From contig NC_089722.1 in assembly GCF_035083965.1 (NCBI RefSeq), positions 34,395,958 through 34,459,957 of the forward strand: DNA of 64,000 nucleotides. Direction: 5' to 3'. The notes beneath the pieces were generated by a model, which saw only the letters and a program-made list of their open reading frames with translations, did no database searches and was not told the DNA's origin. Positions 1 to 11,158 of this stretch are shown one piece after another (within the stretch, counting starts at the first letter, position 1; the number at the start of each line of letters is the position of its first letter). Both the position numbers and the translations under genes were made by a program. Origin of the DNA: Branchiostoma lanceolatum (Eukaryota > Chordata > Leptocardii > Amphioxiformes > Branchiostomatidae).

Positions 1-266
1 TCAATAGGGAAACTTGTTCTGTCCTCTGCCCAACAACCACCATAAACTAAAAACCACCGTGAACACTCCGTCTTTTCCTTACTACAAAATCAATCTGAAT
101 TTTGGCACTTTTGTTTTGTGATGACGCAGTTGCATAGAAAGGGTTTAAAGAATCTAAATGTAAGACCGTGAAAATCATTTTACATACATTTTATAGCTAT
201 AGGTTGATGAGATCTTGATCTTGATTTGATGAACATGAATACTATATATATATATAGGTTGTATAC

Positions 267-3200
267 CTGCGCATGTCTTGGTCCAGAGTCAGGGAAGGTT
301 GGCTGTTGTGGCTTGGCACACAGTGGCTCCAAACACATGACGAACCCAGCATACACCACCAGTACCCCAAGTACAGCTAACACAAACAGTACCAGAACCT
401 GGGAACACACATCCAACACACATGACAAAACCAGCATACACCACCAGTACCCCAAGTACAGCTAACACAAACAGTACCAGAACCTGCAGCTGGGAACACA
501 CATCCAACACACATGACAAACCCAGCATACACCACCAGTACCCCAAGTACAGCTAATACAAACAGTACCAGAACCTGGGAACACACATCCAACACACATG
601 ATAAACCAACACAGCATACACCATCAACACACCAAGTACAGCTAACACAAACAGTACCAGAACCTGGGAACACACATCCAACACACATGACAAACCAAGC
701 ATACACCACCAGTACCCCACGTACAGCTAACACAAACAGTACCAGAAGCTGGGAACACACATCCAACACATATGACAAACCAACACAGCATACACCACCT
801 ACACAGCAAGTACAGCAAACACAAACAGTACCAGAACCTGGGAACACACATCCAACACACATGACAAACCAACACAGCATACACCACCTACACAGCAAGT
901 ACAGCAAACACAAACAGTACCAGAACCTGGGAACACACATCCAACACACATGATAAACCAAGCATACACCACCAGTACCCCAAGTACAGCTAACACAAAC
1001 AGTACCAGAACCTGGGAACACACATCCAACACACATGACAAACCAAGCATACACCACCAGTACCCCACGTACAGCTAACACAAACAGTACCAGAAGCTGG
1101 GAACACACATCCAACACACATGACAAACCAACACAGCATACACCACCTACACAGCAAGTACAGCTAACACAAACAGTACCAGAACCTGGGAACACACATC
1201 CAACACACATGACAAACCAACACAGCATACACCACCTACACAGCAAGTACAGCAAACACAAACAGTACCAGAACCTGGGAACACACATCCAACACACATG
1301 ATAAACCAAGCATACACCACCAGTACCCCACGTACAGCTAACACAAACAGTACCAGAACCTGGGAACACACATCCAACACACATGACAAACCCAGCATAC
1401 ACCACCAGTACCCCACGTACAGCTAACACAAACAGTACCAGAACCTGGGAACACACATCCAACACACATGACAAACCAACACAGCATACACCACCTACAC
1501 AGCAAGTACAGCTAACACAAACAGTACCAGAACCTGGGAACACACATCCAACACACATGACAAACCAACACAGCATACACCACCTACACAGCAAGTACAG
1601 CAAACACAAACAGTACCAGAAGCTGGGAACACACATCCAACACACATGACAAACCAAGCATACACCACCAGTACCCCAAGTACAGCTAACACAAACAGTA
1701 CCAGAACCTGGGAACACACATCCAACACACATGACAAACCAACACAGCATACACCACCTACACAGCAAGTACAGCTAACACAAACAGTACCAGAACCTGG
1801 GAACACACATCCAACACACATGATAAACCAAGCATACACCACCAGTACCCCAAGTACAGCTAACACAAACAGTACCAGAACCTGGGAACACACATCCAAC
1901 ACACATGACAAACCAACACAGCATACACCATCTACACAGCAAGTACAGCTAACACAAACAGTACCAGAACCTGGGAACACACATCCAACACACATGATAA
2001 ACCAACACAGCATACACCATCTACACAGCAAGTACAGCTAACACAAACAGTACCAGAACAAGTACATGTACATATGGAATGTTATGTCTTATTTTTTACA
2101 CACACTTAGCAGTGTCCAATTTTTTGTGGTGGAAATTACAGTTCAACTTTGCTTCAGAATGACACTTGAACTAAATGTATGTACTGTAAAGTTATGTCTG
2201 TGTGACGTAGCTTACCTTCATCAGCATGGTGTTTCTACTCTCATATTCACACTCACATCGCAGGCAGAACTCCACAGGGTTGTCAGGTAAAGGATCCACA
2301 ACCTTGCCACACTCACTGCAAACAGAGCAAACACAGAGTGCTGGGGTGGGTGGACTGTGCACTGACACGCCATCAACTCAACTGAATAACACCATCTATT
2401 GCCAGCAGTCAGTTTTTCAGTGCTGCGTTATAGACGTATATGTACTCCCCTCCCAAACTAACTCCACTGGCCACTGTTCCATGATTTAATTTTTAAACAT
2501 CTTGTATGGATTGTACACATGAAACATGAAGCAAACAACATTGATCTCCTTGGTATCGGAAATTGAGCCTATTTCTGTACATATGAGAAAGCTTCATCCC
2601 AGAGGCATTGCCAAGAAATCAGAGTACATTCTGCTCCTGCTGACATACCATGACGCCCAGTCTGGAGAAGTCTGCGCTGCATAAATCTCAATTTCCTTAA
2701 GCCCCCGTCACAAATAAGAAATTCAGCTCGGCCGACTTGTTGGCGAGCTTCAAATGTGCATTTTCGGCCGAAGTACGGCCGACGTCCTGTCGATTACGCG
2801 GGCTTCGAGCGATTTTTAGAAATAAAAGTTGATCCAAATATTGGCCTTTTACCAGGTTAGTCAATACTGACTTCGTCCATGTCCAAGAAATGGTACTGTC
2901 TAATGGGGGATTTTTAGTTTTTAGTGTTCAACGGACGTCACCCGAGATTTTCATTGGAAAATACGGTCGACGCTCGGGCGATTTTGAAATTCGGCGAGCT
3001 TCAGGCGATCTACAAATTCGGCCGACGCTCGCATGAATTGTGACGCCGGCTTTAAGGAATGCATTCAGGTTGAGCTCTCAATCATTAATCCTGAGTTTCA
3101 AGTCAATTTATCAAAAAGAAAAGACATAAGTGACAACCTTGCTGATTTTACTTTCGTCTTTTTAGCAAATGCCACAGTGCTGGACTTAAAAAGCGTAAAC

Positions 3201-6123
3201 ATCAGGGAACACCTCCTTGAACATGTTTATGGTGGTACTGTAGATTTACATGTGGCACCCATGGCGAGATTGCAGATATTTTGGGAAACGTATGAACTCT
3301 GAGAGTACTAGTAACAGAGTAGGCATTTGCTAAAAAGCTGGTGGTGAATTCTGCGAGTTCTATTCATGTCACTTTATATCCATGAATTGACTTGAATTTG
3401 AAACTCAGGATTGATAAATGGGAGCCCAACCTGAACATGTTCCTAAAAAAAAGAAGTTCTGTGCAGCGTGGACTTCCCCACAGTGGTGTTTGTGGGTCCC
3501 CTAAGACTTACCAGTCGTCCCTGGCTATGTTGTTCTTCAGATAGACCTTCCTGGTCACGTTGTTGATGACCCGAGGTGGGCACACACACTTACATCTCCT
3601 GTCATCGTACTGGCCCTGATGACACAACACAAGGAAATGGCAGGAGTTTGACATGTTATAACCAACAGGCTACAAATTCTCACATTGATCATCACATTTG
3701 AATAACCTTCCTACCTATATGGATTGTTAAAGGGGCATATTGTAGAATCTGGTGGGCAAAAACTACAAATAGTAAGAATTTGAAAGATCTACACTAAGAT
3801 TCACATTTGTAACTTATTTGTTACTTATTTCCAACATATTCCCGTCATTTTGTCACATTTCCACCATTGATAAACGACGAAAAACGCAAAACGTGTAAAA
3901 TCTGGTTCATCTACATATTAAGTTGCGTCCCGCAAGTTAATATGCAGATAAGCCAGCGTAGAACGCTACGAAAAATTTGAAACGACCGTTATGGTCGGAG
4001 TTCGAGCGTCACAGGAAAATCACCAGAAGTGAACAAACTTCAGAACGTCGGGCGTTCGATCGCGTGTTCGGTGGTTCGTCGGAATGTTGGACAAGATGGC
4101 GGCCAATTCAAGCGGCGGTGGGAATTGCGTATATAATTTTTTTCAAGACGTTCGCACGACACTACAAAGTCGCATCTGTACGTGATGAATATTGCTGTGC
4201 AGTGTAATAAGGTAGATTCAACTAATGGTGTAGAAAAATAATCAAAAACAAAGAATTTTGTTTTATGTTCATGTCACAATATGCCCCTTTAACATATGGC
4301 AAAACAGGGGAGTCAGTTATATGTTATAGTATTTTGCCATTAATTATGCAAATTAGGTATCTATTACATTAACTATCATGAAGATCTGTCAACCCCTTCT
4401 TGAGTTATTCCCTTTCAAAGTTAGGAACAAGATCGGCTCCTGCAGTTCAAACAAGAGTCTTAGGACCTAAAATCTCCATGAAACTTTGTTTTTTATTAAA
4501 CCAGTTCCCCCCATTCTATATCGCTCAATGGTATGACCCACACTGGCCGGGCAAGGGGAGAAGTGGCTATAAATAGCTACTGACCTAGATAAGAGACCAA
4601 CAGATGGTGCGACCTCAAAGCCCACAATAGAGTAGATATTCATAATTACTTATGCAAATTCAGTATGAATTTGCATAATTAGCACTTCTGTTTGTACATC
4701 TCTGTCCAACCTACCTGCATATCAAATAACATGAAAATCTGTCGCTCCTTTCTTCAGTAATTCTCCTTGCAAAATATTTACAAACACGCCATTGCAGTTC
4801 CAGTGACACATACCAGGGGGCCCAAAATCGACCTTGACCTTTCTCCTCCCAGCACCTACCCACATACCAAATATCATTTCAATCCATCCACACGTTCTTC
4901 AGTTATGCTGATTTTAAGCGTCCGGTGACACATACATACACACACGGTGACATAAACATACACACACGCGCACACACACGCAAACACACTAACTTCGCAT
5001 GATTTGCACTTCAGTGTGTACATCTCTGTCCAACCTACCTGCGTACCAAATAACATGAAAATCTGTTGTTCCTCTCTTCAGTTATACCCCTTTAGAACAT
5101 TTTTACAAATAGGCCATTGCAGTTCCATGGACACAAACCAGGGGGCCCAAAATCGACCTTGACCATTCTCCTCCCAGCGCATACCCACATACCAAATATC
5201 ATTACAATCCATCTACACGTTCTACAGTTCTACACCCATGCAAACGATTTACCTCCTTACTTATGCAAATTCGGTCTCATTTGCATAGTTTGCACTTAAG
5301 TGTGTACAACTTGGTCTAACCTACCTGTGTACCAAAGAACATGACCATCTGTCGATCCACTCTTCAGTTCTTCTACATTGAAGATTTTAACAAATACGCC
5401 ATTGCAGTTCCAGTCACACATGCCAGGGGGCCCAAAATCGACCTTGACCTTCCTCCTCCTAACACCCACCCACATACCAAAAATCATTACAATCCATGTA
5501 CAGGTTCTACAGTTATGGTGACTTTAAGCGTCCGGTGACACATACATACACACAAACACCAAACGCAAGCAAAACAGTATCTCCATGAAAAAGCCTTTTT
5601 TCATGGAGATAAAAAAGCCGCTATTTATAAGCATGTCCAGAATATGAGACATCAACCCGGAAGTTCCGTTGCGGTACCATAGCAAGCCACTAGGTGGCCC
5701 AAAATCTAATCATATCGAGGTCTCAAGAAGACCCACCCACATACCAAGTATGAAGACAATCCATCCTTGCATTATCGAGCTATCGTGTTGACACACAGAC
5801 ACACACACCGTGACAAACAGAAACACACAGACACCTTTATACCACACAAACGAATGTTGACGAAAACATAACCTTCCCGGCGAAGGTAATTATCAATCGG
5901 CCGGAATATCAGTACGGAGACCGACGACCTGAGCATGATACCTGACAGGACACGATTATAATTTTTTCACGAGAAGAGATTTGAAGAAAATAATCCGGGG
6001 TTTGTTTTTTAGGGGGGAGGGGGGCAACGTCAGTCTCACCTCAGCCGACACAGAATCGGTAGTCAGCGTCAGCAGCAGCAGCCAGAACACAGGTACGAGC
6101 AGGGTACACTTGTACATGTTCAT
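267..6123 (-). CDS. TMEM9: TMEM9-family transmembrane protein (partial, 3' exons outside window)
   Basis: Four exons read on the minus strand with matching phases: exon 1 6123-6040 (phase 0), exon 2 3615-3512, exon 3 2315-2216, exon 4 398-267 (phase 0), giving 140 codons. Exon 1 starts at an ATG and encodes a 28-residue signal peptide with a Leu-rich core. Exons 2-3 encode the luminal Cys-rich domain: CKCVCPP at about residue 36, an NNVT glycosylation sequon, then a second cluster ending in FCLRCECEYE. Exon 4 encodes one transmembrane helix (VLVLFVLAVLGVLVVYAGFV, residues 97-116), followed by a CLEPLCAKP turn like the VDPL-RKP segment of TMEM9/TMEM9B. All donors are GT and acceptors AG; the joins rebuild an unbroken CxC motif at exon 2/3. 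TMEM9 proteins are about 180 residues, so 40 or so cytoplasmic residues lie left of position 267. Family members sit in late endosomes/lysosomes. TMEM9 versus TMEM9B cannot be separated here. Exon 4 abuts a minisatellite made of copies of itself. Confidence 0.9.
318..2060 (-). repeat. Minisatellite built from the TMEM9 transmembrane-exon start (85/89-bp units, about 20 copies)
   Basis: Units recur at spacings of 85 bp (type A) and 89 bp (type B), with one 91-bp unit carrying a 6-bp ctgcag insertion near 485. Read on the minus strand, every unit contains a splice acceptor (ttcccag) followed by the first bases of TMEM9 exon 4 (gttctggtactgtttgtg). Type A units keep the VLVLFVLAVLGVLVVYA frame; type B units read tgtagg there and hit a stop. 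The lowest-coordinate unit is the real exon 4 and alone continues into unique sequence (from about 340 down). The highest-coordinate copy, near 2058, lacks the upstream acceptor. Because 85 and 89 are not multiples of three, long open stretches appear on both strands (about 460 codons on the minus strand at 377-1768), Cys-rich and hydrophobic; I do not regard these as a gene. Confidence 0.93.
2695..3056. mobile_element. MITE-like element with imperfect terminal inverted repeats
   Basis: Lies in TMEM9 intron 2. The left end reads ccttaagcccccgtcaca and the reverse complement of the right end reads ccttaaagccggcgtcaca; both are followed inward by cggccga motifs. The interior is rich in cggccgac and gcgagcttc repeats. 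No coding capacity. The class is unassigned; TTAA at the edges could be part of the target site. Confidence 0.6.
3727..4292. mobile_element. piggyBac-like MITE (TTAA-flanked, 13-bp TIRs)
   Basis: Perfect 13-bp terminal inverted repeats aggggcatattgt at 3731-3743 and its complement at 4276-4288 are each flanked by TTAA (3727-3730 and 4289-4292), the target duplication typical of piggyBac-type transposons. The 558-bp interior holds an open stretch of 76 codons (3977-4207) with no recognisable domain, so it is probably a non-autonomous element. Located in TMEM9 intron 1. Confidence 0.7.
4650..5890. repeat. Cluster of related interspersed-repeat units in TMEM9 intron 1
   Basis: Three successive, diverged units share agggggcccaaaatcgacc at about 4816, 5139 and 5427 (spacings near 322 and 288 bp), followed each time by catccacacgttcttcagtt-like and cgtccggtgacacatac sequence. 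Atgcaaattcagt segments separate them. A fourth relative runs to ccttcccggcgaaggta near 5875. The same superfamily, in inverse orientation, recurs at 50630-51370, 52380-53110 and 56590-56900. No coding signal. Confidence 0.7.
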
Positions 6124-8803
6124 GGCGCCTTGGGATAATCTAGGGCAATGCGGGACAGTCTTTTTCCGTCCAAATTGTTGTGTCCTTCGTAGACGGATTA
6201 TAACGGAAATGACGTAATCTGGTGCAGGCGCGCATCAAGTGCACTTGCGCCCCCTGTCTGATCTGTCAGATGATGCAGTAAGCTGCAGAAACTGAACAGT
6301 AACACACTGCAACGGCAAGTTCCAAACGATACATTGTAAATATTTCATATTTTCGCCACTTTCATTCAAACACGTGGGAAAATTCACATCGTAGGTACTA
6401 GTAAATTGTTTGATGCATGTGACCGGGACTAATTTGGAGGATTTAACAGCAGAAAGCAAAAAGTGTTCTAACGTTAATTCTGCAAATAACATAGATGAAT
6501 AAAAAAAATATAACGGTTACTGGCAATTTGACATTGCCTTTGGACTAGGCAGCAGTACACTTAATTGTAATTTGACAATGTATAGATGTATCTGCAATTT
6601 TTTTCTGCATACTGAAATTTTATCTGTATACGGTAATTCTTGTTTCTTTATTTCACTGTATCTTTATGTTAACTGTTTTCACGGTCACCTCTGTACCGTG
6701 AACTTATCATCACAGTGACACAAAACATTCGTCTTTTGCCCCCCTCCCCATCTCTCTACAACAACTGGCGCTTATAAGTATAATGCGATGGCCTACTACT
6801 CCTCATACTTCCCCACAACATCACCTACTTTTTGTGCATTTGCCGCCACCGTGAAGTTAAAGTTCGGTGAAAATGTCAATTTTCCTTTCACTTTTGCTAC
6901 CGTGAATTACTGTACTTTTCTTTTGTTGTGACCGTACTTAACCTAGTGAGTATATGTGTACAAGAATTTATGAATGAATGAATGAATTTGAAGACCTTCA
7001 TTGACAATAAATGTCTTCATTCATCCATTCATTCATTCAGCCATCCATTCACTCATTCATTCATTCCCCCGAGTATCCTCCACATAAATTACAGCCAGAT
7101 GCAACATGTGTCGCAAGCAACCATTTGACAAATCTTACCTGGGGCGATGAGAAGAAATCCTTGGTTGATCTTAAGTAATTATTAAAAGTTACTTTGGTTC
7201 ATTTATTTGTTAATCTGTGATCAAATGTTATAAACTTTGTTAGTTTGTATTCATAAATGTGGCCTTTTAGAAATTGACACTGCTGAGCGCCCCTTTGACG
7301 GTGAATAGTAGTCTGGGAGTGTACATACTTCGAGCCAACTCTTGGCGACAAACGCTATTAATCAGAGCAAGCAATGTATAAGTATACGACACGTGAAATT
7401 ACGATATGTTTCTTTAGCTATCTATCCCATATGATTGTGTGTAATCAAACCCATTTGTATGCACCTATTCGTTTGTTTGTATGTATGTATGTATAGATGT
7501 AGTAGATACTAGACCTTACGAAAGTCGCTGTGCTTTTGTTGTGTCAATAAAGATCTATATTAATGATATCGTACAGTCCCTTATAATATGTAGTGTGTAA
7601 TGTGATATTTCATAAAACTGGCTAAATAAATACATATGAAACATACGAGCATGGCAGTTGACGGATTGGTTGGTCATGTCTAATATTAATACGCTACCTG
7701 ATACTTTACCCACACACAAAGGAAAGTATTCCACATGTGACAAAGTTGCGATGTTTGTGTTTGAAACTGATATGTTTGGACCAGTGTTGAAGCTTTCTCC
7801 TACCCTGCGACATGCGACTCTTCTGTAAACACCTGACGTCTGCTAAAGGTGAGCGACCTTTCTGCGCGCTGGCCCTGTGTCGCCCACGGTCCTAGCGACA
7901 GTCGAGCAAGTACAACACAACGGCCGAGACACCTGGTTAGCAGGCTTAATAACCAGGACAGCCAAGGTCAGAGAAGGATCTTCTAGTCTGTAAGTTATGG
8001 TGTGAACAGGAGCTTTAGTTACCCCTCTCTAAACATGTCTGTGGCTGTGGCGTGAAGATGCGTCACAGACTCCCATCTGTGTGTGTTGTACCATTCGTAC
8101 GAGCTTTACGGAATACATACGATGCTCAGTATATTTAGTAAAACTCCTGAGTAAAATGAGTTCCGTACAATTTTTGTGATTCCGTAAAACTCCTATGAGT
8201 TCCTTCGAATTCGTATGAACCGAACAACCGGCCTGAGTCCGAGTTTAGAAATGCGTCTTTCCCAATCCCAGGGCACGTGTACACCGATATTACTCAGTGG
8301 GCACAAAAACTAGAAACGTTTATTTGTATATGATAGAAAAATCACATGTCAGACCCACAATGAAAGCGTTTCATAAAACTTAAACTATATCTAAGAACGA
8401 ATTAGGGTCGTGTCGAATAGTTCGAAACGACTTAACATCACTCAGTGGACAACATATACTAATGACTTCATCTTGTGTAAGGCCGCTATCAAATAAATCT
8501 AATTCTGACAAGAAGACAGTCAGTTTGACACAGTCAGACCGTTGTATCAGAAGCAATAGCTGTTGCTGAAAACGTTGTTATTACTTGGTGTATGCCAACC
8601 TATTTGCGACTTGTTTGTACTTGTTTTCCGACCTAGCATGTTTAAGTTTCAACCAGTTTAAGTAACGTAAGAACAAACAATAACACAACTTCTGACAACA
8701 TCAACAGTAAACCACACAGCACACAATGCGTGAACGTTTGCATTGGGGCTGTTGCGAGGGTAAAGTTTCCATCAGAAATAGGAGTGGCCTTGGTGTTCTT
8801 CAT
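6124..8803. other. Intergenic region between divergent TMEM9 and XKR genes
   Basis: No coding segment recognised. It holds an AT-rich repeat-like stretch with scattered accgtga motifs (about 6560-6960), inverted tetranucleotide runs of gaatgaat and attcattc (6965-7065), and an imperfect inverted pair around ccattcgtacgagctttacgg and its degenerate partner (about 8090-8225). A GTAAGT donor at 7990 after an exon-like stretch (about 7900-7989) could end a 5' untranslated exon of the XKR gene, whose coding exon is preceded by an acceptor at 9676-9678. Promoters for both genes probably lie here but no TATA box is convincing. Confidence 0.4.
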
Positions 8804-9035
8804 ACGGCGGCACGGTGGCCTTGTGGTCAGGGTTGTTGACTCAGAACCTGGAGGTACTGATTTCTAACCCTGACGATGTTGTTCCCTTGGGAAAGGTACT
8901 TTACACCAATTTTTCCACTCGACGTAGGTGAAAATGACTACCTAGCTTCGGTTAGGTTAGGTACGTCCCTCGGATAGGAAGGCTCGTGTTTGAGGAGAGC
9001 CACACCTCGAGCACGTTAAAAAAAACACCACACAA
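8804..9035 (+). mobile_element. tRNA-derived SINE
   Basis: The head ggcacggtggccttgtggtc resembles a degenerate tRNA A box and ggtactgatttctaaccc a degenerate B box about 35 bp further on, the spacing expected of an internal Pol III promoter. The body (cccttgggaaaggtacttta, aggtgaaaatgactacctag) is of the kind seen in marine-invertebrate SINEs, and the tail runs into an A-rich segment near 9020. No tRNA fold is complete, so this is a SINE, not a tRNA gene. Confidence 0.65.
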
Positions 9036-9811
9036 AGATCTAGAGCAGGTCCTTCTGGTGGAAGTGGATCAAATAAATCTGTCCAGATATGCAGTTTGTT
9101 CTCTTGGTGCAGGAAGAGAAACCTGAAAAACTTGTCTCGTAGCACACCCTTTCTATATTTAGTTCAGTATCATAGAATGATAGCTTAATGTCTCTTGATC
9201 ATATGTAGGTATGTTGTTCTATGGTCCAGGTGGTCCTACGTACTAGGTCACCATGGTTCTCTTTATGCAAATTGATACAAACATGCCCCGAATCGAAAAT
9301 ATGAGTATAACTGGTATAATACTTGTCCAAATGACATCAAAATTGGTGAAAGTCATATTTTCTAGGCCTTTAACTCTTATGGGGAGTTCAGCATGGACTA
9401 ACTATAACATTAGAATAAGGCGATGTTACGGTACCTTGTACACATGATTATTACGCGTTGCAATGGCATACAAATGTAGCAACTAAGGGCCGTGGAGGTG
9501 CTAAAGTAAAGATAAGTACTAGTATTACATGCCTCGGGTGTATTAGATCCCTGACAATTAATTTCAGCGTCCGCTGTTTAACTTATGCATTGTGTCATTG
9601 CATGTTGTACTGTGTATGCTAGCTGAACAGATAGGTCAGATTGATTGGCAGTTCTAATGATGCTGCTGTTGTTTTCAGGACAGCAAGGGGGCGCTGTACT
9701 ACATCGATTCAGCACACTCTGGACTGTTGTAGCGAGATGCAACCGACGGGCTACGATTGGACCTGGAATACAGTAACTTTCTTTCTGGAGACCGGAGGTA
9801 CATAAAACAAC

Positions 9812-11158
9812 ATGATGAGGAAAAGTCTCCTGATGCACCATGCGCAGGTGCACCCCTACATCGCCAAAATCGACGAGGAGGGAGAGTCTTTGGACCAATC
9901 AGCGGACGCGGCCACGTCTGCTCGTTCCCAGCCTTATGTCACGAATGCACCGTCATCGAGTCGTGCCCAGGTTCAAGAAGGTAACACTAAGAAACAGCCG
10001 ACTCTCACCCACGGTATGGCTCTGCAGGGGTTCAGTCGCTCCAAGAATGCTGCAAAAGAGGCTCAACAAGGACTTTCAGTACAGACTGAAAAGCCTGCAG
10101 CAGCTGAGGCGGCGTGTTTTCGGGGCTGCATGTCGTGGCTGTGGCAACAACGGCCGATAAAAATTGTTTGTTTAGTTCTGATACCATTGGCGTTGTATGC
10201 AGGGGACGTGATTCCAGACATCCTCCTAGCGGTGCAGTACTACCGTGCAAACCAACTGCAGTACTTCGGACTAACGGTAGGGTTCGTCCTCGGTCCGTCA
10301 GTGATCGTGCAGATCGTGTCTTTGGTCGTGTTGTCCCAGGAGACTGATGTCCTGAAGTCGTGTCGGTCGGTGCTGTACATTTTGCACCTGTTCCAACTGG
10401 GCGTGGTCATCAACTACGCCGCGCTGTTCCTCCGGGTGTGGCGACGGATGAAAGTGACGCACAAGCGCCACGTGGCTAAAGGCCTTGCGGTGCTACACCT
10501 GTTTGAAGCTGCCTTGGAATCCGTGCCACAGTTGTGCCTGCAGTTGTTTATCGTGCTACAAGGAGGCGCTCCTAGCGCAGTGCAGATCCTGTCCATGTCC
10601 GTGTCACTGCTCGCTTCCATCAAATCCGTGCTTGTCGCCTTCCACGTCTTCACACCCAAAGAGGAAAATCTGCGCTTCTGGAAGATCGCCGTTCGCTTCA
10701 CCATCATCCTCTTCTGGAAGGTTCTGGAGGTTTGCGCACGCGTGCTTGTCATCGGGCTGTTCGCCTCTGCCCTTGGCAGTTGGTGTCTCCTGCCGTTGGG
10801 CGTACAGTGGGTTGTCATGGTGACCGTGACGCTGTGGTCGGAACCCTCCGTGCGGGACTGTATGGGCTTCCTGCTAGCCGTACTGTCCGCTGCCGTGGAC
10901 ACGTTCAGCGTCACTTTCTCCATGGACCACAACCGAACCTTCTGGACCAACTCTATCCTCACCCTGGCCGGAAACGTCGCCATGGCAACGGCCTGGTACA
11001 TCCTGCGGACCGCGCCGCAGTGGTACGACCTTCCCGCCTTGATTTTTATATTGGCGGGTTCCGGGGTGGGGGGTGTCCTGGGGGGTGTGTTAGCTGTGGT
11101 GTACGAGCGTTTGAAGACTCCCTGGCACTCCTGCACCAAACTTCTCAGCAGGAAATAA
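9812..11158 (+). CDS. XK-related (XKR) membrane protein
   Basis: A 448-codon open frame ending in TAA. Residues 1-100 are a polar cytoplasmic N terminus. From residue 116 it is polytopic (about 8-10 hydrophobic segments). Family hallmarks are visible: the GDVIPDILLAVQYY first helix (131-144), LGPSVIVQIVSLV (160-172), LHLFQLG (191-197) and FEAALESVPQLCLQLFI (231-247), the most conserved XKR signature. XKR proteins include XK (partner of VPS13A) and the caspase-activated phospholipid scramblases XKR4/8/9. No convincing C-terminal DxxD caspase site is visible, so apoptotic activation is not supported by the sequence. ATG 9812 is followed directly by a second Met codon; the frame has no need of an intron, whereas a 5' untranslated intron is likely because a pyrimidine-rich acceptor (gttttcag) ends at 9678. 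GC content is clearly higher than in the flanks. Which vertebrate XKR is the ortholog cannot be told. Confidence 0.9.
   Translation: MMRKSLLMHHAQVHPYIAKIDEEGESLDQSADAATSARSQPYVTNAPSSSRAQVQEGNTKKQPTLTHGMALQGFSRSKNAAKEAQQGLSVQTEKPAAAEAACFRGCMSWLWQQRPIKIVCLVLIPLALYAGDVIPDILLAVQYYRANQLQYFGLTVGFVLGPSVIVQIVSLVVLSQETDVLKSCRSVLYILHLFQLGVVINYAALFLRVWRRMKVTHKRHVAKGLAVLHLFEAALESVPQLCLQLFIVLQGGAPSAVQILSMSVSLLASIKSVLVAFHVFTPKEENLRFWKIAVRFTIILFWKVLEVCARVLVIGLFASALGSWCLLPLGVQWVVMVTVTLWSEPSVRDCMGFLLAVLSAAVDTFSVTFSMDHNRTFWTNSILTLAGNVAMATAWYILRTAPQWYDLPALIFILAGSGVGGVLGGVLAVVYERLKTPWHSCTKLLSRK

Noticed and set aside
377..1768. 463-codon Cys-rich hydrophobic open frame on the minus strand
   Set aside because: It is the minisatellite read through successive frames; units of 85 and 89 bp rotate the frame and stops are rare by composition. 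It does not join the TMEM9 exon in frame.
8804..8880. A functional tRNA gene
   Set aside because: The A and B boxes are degenerate and no cloverleaf can be completed; the downstream body is SINE-like.
10414..11139. 241-codon open frame antisense to the XKR gene
   Set aside because: A GC-rich shadow of the coding strand; the sense frame has clear family motifs.
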